A DNA stretch of 9,948 nucleotides from positions 1 through 9,948 of the forward strand of contig JASLAV010000577.1 of NCBI GenBank assembly GCA_030146905.1, written 5' to 3'. How positions within the stretch are numbered: the stretch's first letter is position 1; each line of letters opens with the position of its first letter. This stretch comes from Lentzea sp. (GTDB lineage: Bacteria; Actinomycetota; Actinomycetes; Mycobacteriales; Pseudonocardiaceae). Positions 1 to 6,793 of this stretch are shown piece after piece. Position numbers and translations under genes: made by a program. Under the pieces are notes generated by a model that made no database searches, was not told where the DNA came from, and saw nothing but the letters and a program-made list of their open reading frames with translations.

Positions 1-1219
1 TTCCGGTGGGGCGCTTGAGATCGACGTCCGGGCGGTCCCAGTACGCGCAGGGGCCCATGATCTGGTAGTAGCCGAACAGCGGCCACTTCGCGCCGTCGCG
101 GACCGCGTCGCGTTCCATGTACTTGCGGCCACCCTTGAACGGGGTGTCGTTGCACAGGATCGAGTACAGGGTGGCGGTCTGCGCGTCCGGGTAGCGCGCC
201 TGGACGTTCACCTGCGCGGGCAGGGCTCCCGCCAGCTGGGCGAACGTCCTGGCGGCGCCGTCGAACGACTCCCCGGAGTAGAGGGACGCGCGCAGCACGA
301 AGTCCAGCGCCACCGCGTCGTAGGTGCCCTCCGGCAACGTCACGGGCTGCTCGGACAGCTTCGCGCGGGTCCGCTCGTAGGCCTGGCGGACCTCCTCGCC
401 GGTCTTGCCGAGGTGGTAGACGTCGTCGTACTTCGCCACCCACGGCAGGAAGTCGACGCGGAACCGGCGCTCGAAGCCCATGCCCCAGTCGTCGAACACA
501 CCCTGCCACGGCGCGGTGAAGTCGGCGTTGGAGTCCAGCACGATCCTGTCGACCGTCCTGGGGAAGTAGGTCGCGTAGTACGCGCCCATCCAGCTGCCGC
601 CGGAGTAGCCGAGCCAGCTGACCGACTTCCTGCCGAGGAGCTGGCGCAGCAGGTCCAGGTCCTTCACGGTCTGGTCGGTGGTGATGTGGCGGCCCAGCTC
701 GCCGGACTTGGTCTGGCAGAACTTCGCCTGCAGCTCCATTCCGTCGTAGATCAGGTCGAGGTTCGCCTCGCTGCGGTCGCGCGGATCGGCCGTGCCCAGC
801 GCCTGGAACTGGCCGCACGTGACGTTGCTGCTGGCGCCGGTGCCGCGCGGGTCGATGCCGATGATCTCGGCGTCGTCGCTGAGCCTCGGGCGGTCGAGGT
901 AGACCAGCGGCAACGAGCGCCCTTCACCGCCGGGCCCGCCGGGGTTGGTGAAGACCGTCGTCTTGGCCTTGCCGTTCTTGGGCGTGAGCCGGCTGACGGC
1001 GATGGTGACGGTCTTGCCGTTGCGCGGGTTGTTCCAGTCCATCGGTGCGGTGAAGCTGCCGCACTCCAGCCGTTCGATGCCGGGCGGTGCTCCTGGCGGC
1101 GGCGACTGGAAGCACTTCTGCCAGGCGATGGTCTGCGCCGGTGCGGCCTGGGCCTGCGGTGCGACCAGGAGTGCTGTCGCGGTCACCACCAGGACCGTCG
1201 CGGTCCTCTTGCGGTTCAT
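1..1219 (-). CDS. Secreted S33-family serine peptidase (tripeptidyl aminopeptidase-like), C-terminus cut by window edge
   Basis: This is an alpha/beta-hydrolase exopeptidase predicted to act outside the cell, removing short peptides from the N-terminus of proteins; the substrate is inferred from the family. The first 406 codons are present and the frame is open to base 1. Residues 1-26 look like a Sec signal (MNRKR, then a hydrophobic stretch, then AQA-A). The TNPGGPGG stretch near residues 91-98 is the HGGP-like oxyanion region, and GYSGGSWMG holds the nucleophile Ser206 in a GxSxG elbow. The catalytic Asp and His and the TAP-like C-terminal domain would lie to the left of the window. It begins inside the stop of the upstream peptidase gene (ATGA, 1216-1219), with AGGAG five bases before the ATG, so it is probably translationally coupled. 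By eye it is about 80% identical to the 517-aa neighbour, so the missing part is about 110 residues. Confidence 0.93.
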   Translation of the reverse strand, partial: MNRKRTATVLVVTATALLVAPQAQAAPAQTIAWQKCFQSPPPGAPPGIERLECGSFTAPMDWNNPRNGKTVTIAVSRLTPKNGKAKTTVFTNPGGPGGEGRSLPLVYLDRPRLSDDAEIIGIDPRGTGASSNVTCGQFQALGTADPRDRSEANLDLIYDGMELQAKFCQTKSGELGRHITTDQTVKDLDLLRQLLGRKSVSWLGYSGGSWMGAYYATYFPRTVDRIVLDSNADFTAPWQGVFDDWGMGFERRFRVDFLPWVAKYDDVYHLGKTGEEVRQAYERTRAKLSEQPVTLPEGTYDAVALDFVLRASLYSGESFDGAARTFAQLAGALPAQVNVQARYPDAQTATLYSILCNDTPFKGGRKYMERDAVRDGAKWPLFGYYQIMGPCAYWDRPDVDLKRPTG

Positions 1220-2769
1220 GAGTTCTCCTGCCAGCCGAGCTGGGCGGCGATCTGACGCGCCTTCGCGAGCGGGTTGCCCGCGCTCTCACCGGGCGCGGGA
1301 AGCGGAACGCCCGGACACGTCAGGTCCTTGGTGGGCGTGACGCCGTCGACGAGGTAGCGCTCGACGACGTCGTTCACGCACGGGTTGCCGAACCCGTAGA
1401 TGCCGTGGTCGCCCTCGTCTTCAACGGTGAGCAGCACGGAGTTGTCGAAGTTCTTGTGCGCCTGCTGCGCGGCTTCGAGCGACGTCGCCGGGTCGCGGAC
1501 CGACTGGACCATCAACGTCGGCGCGACACCGATCCCGGTGGGCTGCTTGAGCTTCACGTCCGGCCGGTCCCAGAACGCGCAGGGGCCCGTGACCTGGGTG
1601 TAGCCGACGAGGGGCCACTTGGCGCCGTCCCTGGCGGCGTCGCGCTCCAGGTACTTCCTGCCACCCTGGAACGGCGTGTCGTTGCAGAGGATCGCGTACC
1701 CGGTGCCGGTCTGCGCGTCCGGGTAGCTCGCCAGCGCGTTCATCCGCGTGGGCGCCACACCGGCGAGCTCCGCGAGGGTCTGCGCGGCGCCGTCGAAGGA
1801 GTCCTTGGTGTAGAGGGCGGTGCGCAGCATCAGGTCCAGTGCCTGCGCGGTGTAGACGCCTTCGGGCCGGGTCACGGGCTGCTCGGCCAGCTTCGCGCGC
1901 GTGCGTTCGTAGGCCTGGCGAACCTCTTCACCGGTCTTGCCGAGGTGGTAGACGTCGTCGTACTTCGCGACCCAGGGAAGGAAGTCGACGCGGAACCGGC
2001 GCTCGAAGGCCATGCCCCAGTCGTCGAAGTGCTTCTGCCACGGCGCGGTGAACTCGACGTTGGAGTCGAGCACGATCCGGTCGAGGGTCTTGGGGAAGTA
2101 CGTGGCGTAGTAGGCGCCCATCCAGGAGCCGCCGGAGTAGCCGAGCCAGCTGACCTTCTGCTTGCCGAGCACCTGGCGCAGCAGGTCGAGGTCCTTCACC
2201 GTCTGGTCGGTGGTGACGTACCTGCCGAACTCGCCGGACTTGGCCTGGCAGAACTTGGCGTGCAGCTCCATCGCGCCGTAGATCAGGTCGAGGTTGGCCC
2301 TGCTGCGGTCACGCGGGTCGGTCTGGCCGTCCGGCACGAAACCGCCGCACGTGACGTTGCTGCTGGCACCGGTGCCGCGCACGTCGATGCCGATGATCTC
2401 GGCGTTCTCGCTGAGCTTCGGCCGGTCGAGGTAGAGCAGCGGCAGGGTGCGGCCGGGACCGCCGGGGCCACCGGGGTTGGTGAAGACCGTGCTCTTCGCC
2501 GTGCCGGTGCCGGGCCGCAGCCGGCTGACCGCGATGGTGATGGTCTTGCCGTTGTTCTGGTTGTTCCAGTCCATCGGGGCGGTGAAGCTGCCGCACTCCA
2601 GCCGTTCCGTGCCCGGCGGCGCGCCGGGCGGCGGCTCCTGGAAGCACTGCTGCCACTGGATCTCCTGCGCGGCGAGCGCCGGCGGCGTCTGGGCCAGGGC
2701 CTGTGGGGCGACGAGCAGACTCGTGGTCGTGGCGACGGCTAATGCCGCCGCTAGTTGCCTGCGGTGCAT
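1216..2769 (-). CDS. Secreted S33-family serine peptidase (tripeptidyl aminopeptidase-like), full length
   Basis: This 517-aa protein is a secreted alpha/beta-hydrolase peptidase of the Streptomyces tripeptidyl-aminopeptidase/SlpD-SlpE type. A Sec signal covers residues 1-27 (MHRRQ, hydrophobic core, ALA-Q). TNPGGPGG at 97-104 is the oxyanion motif. GYSGGSWMG puts the nucleophile at Ser212. SVRDPATS gives the likely acid Asp426, and EGDHGIYG gives His455, inside a C-terminal TAP-like domain (about 400-500). Eight cysteines after the signal (42, 59, 141, 174, 362, 397, 464, 485) fit a disulfide-bonded exported enzyme. The ATG at 2769 is preceded by AGGAGG 13 bases upstream, extended to GGGGG, partly inside a hairpin. 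It is the first gene of a two-gene unit with its near-copy. The family is secure. The true substrate (tripeptides, other aminopeptides or an ester) cannot be told from sequence. Confidence 0.95.
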   Translation of the reverse strand: MHRRQLAAALAVATTTSLLVAPQALAQTPPALAAQEIQWQQCFQEPPPGAPPGTERLECGSFTAPMDWNNQNNGKTITIAVSRLRPGTGTAKSTVFTNPGGPGGPGRTLPLLYLDRPKLSENAEIIGIDVRGTGASSNVTCGGFVPDGQTDPRDRSRANLDLIYGAMELHAKFCQAKSGEFGRYVTTDQTVKDLDLLRQVLGKQKVSWLGYSGGSWMGAYYATYFPKTLDRIVLDSNVEFTAPWQKHFDDWGMAFERRFRVDFLPWVAKYDDVYHLGKTGEEVRQAYERTRAKLAEQPVTRPEGVYTAQALDLMLRTALYTKDSFDGAAQTLAELAGVAPTRMNALASYPDAQTGTGYAILCNDTPFQGGRKYLERDAARDGAKWPLVGYTQVTGPCAFWDRPDVKLKQPTGIGVAPTLMVQSVRDPATSLEAAQQAHKNFDNSVLLTVEDEGDHGIYGFGNPCVNDVVERYLVDGVTPTKDLTCPGVPLPAPGESAGNPLAKARQIAAQLGWQENS

Positions 2770-2782
2770 TTCGGTGGTTCCC

Positions 2783-2810
2783 CCTCCTGCCGGCCGAAAC
2801 GACCGGCAGG
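2783..2810 (-). promoter_or_regulatory. Hairpin overlapping the Shine-Dalgarno of the first peptidase gene
   Basis: In the minus-strand transcript CCUGCCGG (2810-2803) pairs with CCGGCAGG (2793-2786). The stem continues through a U-G wobble and two G-C pairs to a UUU loop, giving 11 paired positions. The AGGAGG ribosome-binding site is the complement of 2783-2788, so its first three bases lie inside the stem while the following G-run stays free. At DNA level the same element is an inverted repeat that a repressor could bind. Pairing is seen directly; a role in limiting translation is inference. Confidence 0.6.
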
Positions 2811-2902
2811 GTCCAGCTCATCGCCTCACGAGGGGGGCGAACATCGGCCTTTGGGTGGCAACCACCTACAACTCTGGTCTTACGCCGACCGGCAAAATCC
2901 CT

Positions 2903-2918
2903 GATGACGTTCGTCATC
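2903..2918. promoter_or_regulatory. Palindrome GATGACG-TT-CGTCATC, candidate operator
   Basis: There are two perfect 7-bp inverted arms around a TT centre, in the intergenic region about 135 bases upstream of the peptidase start and just past the terminator of the preceding operon. Size and symmetry fit a dimeric regulator site. It does not match the GACARCGTTGTC element found at the lacI end, so any binding protein is probably different and not encoded in this window. Confidence 0.45.
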
Positions 2919-2925
2919 CAACGCA

Positions 2926-2959
2926 CCAGGGCCGCCCCTCGAGCTAGGGACGGCCCTGG
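2926..2959 (-). terminator. Terminator-like hairpin after the substrate-binding protein gene
   Basis: A 13-bp stem (2926-2938 with 2947-2959), including one G-U wobble in the minus-strand RNA, closes an 8-base loop. It starts 15 bases after the stop codon of the substrate-binding protein gene. No U-tract follows, which is common for actinomycete terminators. It separates the sugar-uptake operon from the peptidase pair. Confidence 0.65.
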
Positions 2960-2974
2960 CGGTGAGCTGCCGGA

Positions 2975-3949
2975 TCAGCAGGACTGCTTGTAGAAGTACT
3001 TCGAGTTGGCGTCCGCGTCGTCCTTCGTGATCGCGACCAGCTCGGTCTCGATGTCCCGCTTGGTCTCCTTGCCGTCGATGGCGGCGATCGCCTGTTCGAC
3101 GCCCTGCTTGCCGATCGTGGCGGGGTCCTGGGCGATGAGCGCCTGCACGGTGCCCGCCTTCAGGTCCTCCACCTGCTTGGGCGATGCGTCGAAGCCGACC
3201 AGGTTCACCGCGCCGGTCTTGCCCGCGTTGCGCAGTCCCGTCGCCGCACCCTCGCCGCTGTTCAGGTTCGTCGCGAAGACACCGATGAGGTCGGGGTTCG
3301 CGGCCAGGGTCGCCGTCACCTTCGAGGCCGCGGTGGCGGGCTCGTTGTCGGTGTACTGCTGACCGATGTACTTGAGGTTCGGGAAGCTCTTGATGGCGTC
3401 TTCGAAGCCCTTCGCGCGGGCGTCGGTGGTGGACGTGCCGGCCTTGGTGTTCAGCACCAGCACCGAGCCGGACTTGCCTGCCGTGAGCTTGTTGAGCGTC
3501 TCGGCGGCGAGCTTGCCGCCCTGCTCGTTGTCGGAGGAGATGGAGGACAGGGCGATCGAGGTGTCCTGGAGCTTCGTGTCGACCTCGACGACCTTGATGC
3601 CCGCGTCCTTGAGCTGCTTCATCGGACCGGCCATGGCCTTGTCGTCGGTCGGCGCGATCAGGACCGCGGCCGGCTTGGAGGCGAGGACGCCCGTGACGAT
3701 CGGGGTCTGCTGGGCCGCGTCGAACTTGGCGGGCGCCTGGGTGTCGACCTCGTAGCCGGCGGCCTTGGCCGCTTCCTGGAAACCGCACTGCATCGAGATG
3801 TAGAACGGTTCCGCCGTGATGCCGGGGATCAGCACGAGCTTCTTGTTCGTGGCCGGGTCGCTCGAACCCGAGTCACCGATCTGGCCACCCCCGCCACACG
3901 CGGAGAGGAGGAATGCGGCTGAGACGACCACTGCGGAGCGGATCTTCAT
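2975..3949 (-). CDS. Sugar ABC transporter substrate-binding lipoprotein
   Basis: This 324-aa protein is the extracellular sugar receptor of the adjacent permease and ATPase. It is a type I periplasmic-binding fold of the ribose/fructose class (Peripla_BP_4 type). The N-terminus is a lipoprotein signal with lipobox LSAC (Cys18), followed by a Gly/Ser-rich linker to about residue 34. The first lobe starts with KKLVLIPGITAEPFYISMQCG, and IAPTDDKAM, SDNEQGGKLAAE, GVFATNLNSGEGA and VGFDASPKQVEDLKAG are typical of the family. Cys55 and the terminal Cys324 may form a disulfide. The ATG at 3949 follows the permease stop after 17 bases, with AAAGG nine bases upstream. A ligand of mannose or another hexose is inferred from context; ribose, fructose or a small mannoside remain possible. 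Confidence 0.93.
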   Translation of the reverse strand: MKIRSAVVVSAAFLLSACGGGGQIGDSGSSDPATNKKLVLIPGITAEPFYISMQCGFQEAAKAAGYEVDTQAPAKFDAAQQTPIVTGVLASKPAAVLIAPTDDKAMAGPMKQLKDAGIKVVEVDTKLQDTSIALSSISSDNEQGGKLAAETLNKLTAGKSGSVLVLNTKAGTSTTDARAKGFEDAIKSFPNLKYIGQQYTDNEPATAASKVTATLAANPDLIGVFATNLNSGEGAATGLRNAGKTGAVNLVGFDASPKQVEDLKAGTVQALIAQDPATIGKQGVEQAIAAIDGKETKRDIETELVAITKDDADANSKYFYKQSC

Positions 3950-3966
3950 CGGTCCAGCACCTTTCC

Positions 3967-5004
3967 CTAGCGTTGGTTGCGCGCCCGCCGCCGCGTCTGG
4001 TCCAGCCACACGGCGGCCACCAGCACGACCGCCACGGCGATCGGCTGCCAGAACTCCTTGACGCCGATGATCACGAGCCCCTTCTCCAGCACCGCCGGGA
4101 TGAACACGCCGAAGACCGTACCCAGCGCCGAACCCGTGCCGCCGAAGATGCTCGTGCCACCCAGTACGACGGCCGCGATCGCGTTCAGGTTGTCCGTCTC
4201 GTGGCCGGTGACGACAGCGACGCGGAAGAACGCGTTGCCCATGAAGCCCGCGAGACCCGCGAGACTGCCCGCGAGCAGGTACACCTTCGTGAGGTGGCCT
4301 CGCACCGAGATGCCGACGCGGCGCGCCGCCTCCTCGTTCGAGCCGACGGCGTAGGTGTAGCGGCCGAAGCGCGTGGTGGACAGCAGGAGCGCGCCGAGAG
4401 CGGTGACGACCGCGGCCACGATCACGATGTTCGGGATGCCGAAGTACGTGCCGGAGCCGAACGTGCGGTTCAGCCTGTCCGGGATGCCGGAGACGTTGGA
4501 ACCGTTGTTGAGCAACAGGGCCGCGCCCTGCGCCGCGCCGAACGAACCCAGGGTCACGATCAGCGGCGGGATCTTCGCGCGGGAGATCAGCAGACCGTTG
4601 AGCAGACCCCACACCGCACCGCTGACGACCGCGACCAGCAGGCCGAACCCGATCACGCCCCAGCCGGCGTTCGTCGCGTCACCGCCGGACACCGCGTTCA
4701 TCGCCATGGCGGAGGAGACGGACGCGAACACCAGCACCGATCCCACCGACAGGTCGATGCCGGAGGTGATGATCACGAACGTCATGCCGACCGAGAGCAC
4801 CAGCAGCACCGCGGTCTCCGCGAGCAGGAACTGCAGCGTGGTGACCTGGAAGATCGCGTCGGGGCGGATCGCGCCGAACACGGCGACCAGCACCAGCAGC
4901 ACCAGCCCGATCCACAGCGTGTTCGCGCCGGCCAGCCGCTTCACCAGCGGGATGCGCTTCTGGTCCTGAAGAGCTGACATCGTTGTCCTCTCGTCAGTGG
5001 TCAC
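3967..5004 (-). CDS. Sugar ABC transporter permease (RbsC/FrcC class)
   Basis: This inner-membrane channel subunit of the sugar importer is 345 aa from the GTG chosen here. It is very hydrophobic, with about eight to ten predicted membrane spans starting at NTLWIGLVLLVLVAVFGAI. Family signatures are present: TSGIDLSVGSV, PLIVTLGSFGAAQGAALL, RYTYAVGSNEEAARRVGI (cytoplasmic coupling loop) and LNAIAAVVLGGTSIFGGTGS. GTG at 5004 overlaps the ATPase stop (GTGA, 5001-5004) and has AGGAGG seven bases upstream. An alternative ATG at 4980 (337 aa, starting MSALQDQ) also has an AGAGGA element six bases before it, so both starts may be used. It works with the single-domain ATPase encoded upstream and the lipoprotein encoded downstream. 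Confidence 0.94.
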   Translation of the reverse strand: MTTDERTTMSALQDQKRIPLVKRLAGANTLWIGLVLLVLVAVFGAIRPDAIFQVTTLQFLLAETAVLLVLSVGMTFVIITSGIDLSVGSVLVFASVSSAMAMNAVSGGDATNAGWGVIGFGLLVAVVSGAVWGLLNGLLISRAKIPPLIVTLGSFGAAQGAALLLNNGSNVSGIPDRLNRTFGSGTYFGIPNIVIVAAVVTALGALLLSTTRFGRYTYAVGSNEEAARRVGISVRGHLTKVYLLAGSLAGLAGFMGNAFFRVAVVTGHETDNLNAIAAVVLGGTSIFGGTGSALGTVFGVFIPAVLEKGLVIIGVKEFWQPIAVAVVLVAAVWLDQTRRRARNQR

Positions 5005-5765
5005 GCCGCGTCCTCCTGGGTCAGCGCGCCGGTCATCGCCCCGACGAGTTCCTCGACGCTGGTGTCCGCGGCCTTGAAGCGGGCCACGCGGCGGCCGAGG
5101 CGCAGCACCTCGACGCGGTCGGAGACCGACAGCACCTCCGGCATGTTGTGCGAGATCAGCACCACCGCGACGCCCTCGTCGCGCACGCGCTTGATCACCT
5201 CCAGCACGCGTTCCCGTTGCAGGACACCGAGTGCCGCGGTCGGTTCGTCCATGAACACGAGCTTCGACGCCCACGCCACCGACCGCGCGACGGCGACGGA
5301 CTGGCGCTGACCACCCGACAGCGCCGCGATCGGCACGTCGATGCTCTGCAGCGTCGCGCCGAACCGGGTGAAGTGCTCGGCGGCCTGCCGCCGCATCGCC
5401 TTCTTGTCGAGGACGCCGAAGAAGCCCAGTACACCCGGCTTGAGGATCTCCCTGCCCAGGAACATGTTCGCGGCCGGGTCGAGGTCCGGTGCGACCGCGA
5501 GGTCCTGGAACACCGTCTCGATGCCGCGGTCGCGGGCGTCGTTGGGGGAGCGCAGTGCGAGCGGTTCCCCCTCGAACAACAGCTCACCGCCGGTCGGCTG
5601 CTCGACCCCGCAGAGGCACTTCACCAGCGTCGACTTGCCGGCGCCGTTGTCGCCGATCAGCGAGACGACCTCGCCCGCGTTGGCGGTGAACGAGGCACCG
5701 CGGAGAGCTTCCACGGTGCCGTAGCTCTTCGTCAGGTCACGAGCCTCCAGCAACGGCGGGCTCAT
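5001..5765 (-). CDS. Sugar ABC transporter ATP-binding protein, single domain (FrcA-like)
   Basis: This 254-aa cytoplasmic ATPase energises the sugar importer. All motifs are intact: Walker A GDNGAGKST (38-46), Q-loop Gln87, signature LSGGQ (149-153), Walker B LVFMDE (169-174) and H-loop His206. It has one nucleotide-binding domain, as in Sinorhizobium FrcA, where RbsA and XylG have two fused domains, so it should act as a homodimer. FrcBCA is known to carry fructose, mannose and ribose, which agrees with the neighbouring isomerase. The ATG overlaps the stop of the manA-like gene (ATGA, 5762-5765), with GGAGGA eight bases upstream. Its own stop overlaps the permease start. The transporter family is secure; the sugar is inferred. 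Confidence 0.95.
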   Translation of the reverse strand: MSPPLLEARDLTKSYGTVEALRGASFTANAGEVVSLIGDNGAGKSTLVKCLCGVEQPTGGELLFEGEPLALRSPNDARDRGIETVFQDLAVAPDLDPAANMFLGREILKPGVLGFFGVLDKKAMRRQAAEHFTRFGATLQSIDVPIAALSGGQRQSVAVARSVAWASKLVFMDEPTAALGVLQRERVLEVIKRVRDEGVAVVLISHNMPEVLSVSDRVEVLRLGRRVARFKAADTSVEELVGAMTGALTQEDAA

Positions 5766-6793
5766 GGCGATACTTCCTCCACAGCGGACAGGACCGGCGG
5801 ACGGCAGCGGATCGCCACCAGATCACCTGACAACCCCAGCTCGCCGGCCGCGTGCGGCACGACGACGGTGCTGCCCTTGTGGACCTCCAGCGCACCGAGC
5901 TGACCGGACCCCTCCAGCACCACGACCACCGCGAACGACGGCTCCATCGCGAAGGAGCCCTCCACGTGCAGGCGGTCGGCCTGGAAGAACGGGTTCGCGT
6001 CCTCGCCGAGCAGGTCGACCGACGGCGCCCACTTGTCCGACGTCTGGCGCACGAGCTTGTCGAGCTGACCGCCCCAGCCGTTGCGGTCGACGCAGTCCAG
6101 CGCCACGTCGTAGCCGAGGCCGAGGTGGCCGGCGTCGGCGTTGGAGAGGAAGCCCTGCCACTCCAGCGTCACCGAGAAGTCCGTGGGCTGCTGCAGTTCG
6201 ACGATGAAGACGCCCTCGCCGATCGCGTGCGGCACACCGGCGGGCACGAACACCGTGTCGCCAGGCCGGACGCAGACGGGGTTGAGCGCGCTCAGCATCG
6301 CCTCCGTGTCCTGCGTGGCGACCCACTCGGCGACGGTCGCCGCGGGCACGTCGTCGCGGAATCCGATGTAGACGGTCGGGTCCGAGCCGGTCGTGCCGAC
6401 GACGATCCACGCCTCCGTCTTGCCGTGGCGGCAGTTCAGGTGCGAGGACGCGAAGGCGTTCGACGGGTGGCAGTGCACGGGCAGGCGCTGGCCGGCGTCG
6501 AGCAGCTTGACCAGCAGCGCGGTGTCCGCGCCGAACTTCGCCACGTGGCCGGGCCCGAGCCACCCCGTCGGGTCCGCCTCCACGGCGTCGCGCAGCAGCA
6601 CGCCGTTCGGCAACGTCGTCAGCCCGGCGTCGCTGCGCCCGAAGAGCGTCGTCGTCGACGCCACCCAGTCCTCCGGACCGAAGTCGCCGCTCGTGCCGCC
6701 GCGCAGCGCGGCGATCGCCTCGCCGCCGCGGTAGAACTGCTTCGGCTGGTTGGCAGGCAGGTTGACAGGCTGGTGGAGCACACCAGAACTCAC
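5762..6793 (-). CDS. manA: Class I mannose-6-phosphate isomerase (cupin)
   Basis: This 343-aa cytoplasmic enzyme is predicted to interconvert mannose-6-phosphate and fructose-6-phosphate using a metal ion (Zn in the family). The first cupin carries the metal ligands: LPVHCHP (His107, His109), KTEAW (Glu127) and PAGVPHAIG (His189). In classical ManA the first ligand position is Gln; here it is His107. GFRDDVP, RPGDTVFVP and a degenerate C-terminal cupin (about 260-335) complete the fold. The start is GTG at 6793, overlapping the lacI stop (GTGA, 6790-6793), with GGGGAGG seven bases upstream. It lies between the regulator and the transporter genes, so imported mannose entering glycolysis is the simplest reading. 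The sugar kinase needed in between is not in the window. Confidence 0.9.
   Translation of the reverse strand: MSSGVLHQPVNLPANQPKQFYRGGEAIAALRGGTSGDFGPEDWVASTTTLFGRSDAGLTTLPNGVLLRDAVEADPTGWLGPGHVAKFGADTALLVKLLDAGQRLPVHCHPSNAFASSHLNCRHGKTEAWIVVGTTGSDPTVYIGFRDDVPAATVAEWVATQDTEAMLSALNPVCVRPGDTVFVPAGVPHAIGEGVFIVELQQPTDFSVTLEWQGFLSNADAGHLGLGYDVALDCVDRNGWGGQLDKLVRQTSDKWAPSVDLLGEDANPFFQADRLHVEGSFAMEPSFAVVVVLEGSGQLGALEVHKGSTVVVPHAAGELGLSGDLVAIRCRPPVLSAVEEVSP

Larger units (their letters stand above)
2770..2927 (-). promoter_or_regulatory. Leader and promoter region of the peptidase pair
   Basis: These 158 bases lie between the terminator of the transporter operon and the ATG of the first peptidase. 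They hold a 16-bp palindrome (2903-2918), a short GGTGG-CAA-CCACC dyad (2854-2866), and a strong hairpin that reaches into the Shine-Dalgarno sequence (2786-2810). No convincing -35/-10 pair was found by eye. The promoter is inferred because the preceding operon has its own terminator-like hairpin. No small ORF is supported here. Confidence 0.55.

Noticed and set aside
1405..2742. 445-aa plus-strand open frame opposite the full-length peptidase, and a similar 280-aa one at 413-1255
   Set aside because: Antisense shadows caused by GC-biased third positions. They have low-complexity Val/Ala/Arg/Glu-rich composition and no family motif, and the opposite strand has clear catalytic motifs. Their resemblance to each other only mirrors the duplicated peptidases.
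3343..3531. CGTTGTC half-sites in the substrate-binding protein gene (3343-3349 and 3525-3531)
   Set aside because: Only half of the palindrome is present. Both encode Asp-Asn-Glu codons in a GC-rich gene and are expected by chance.
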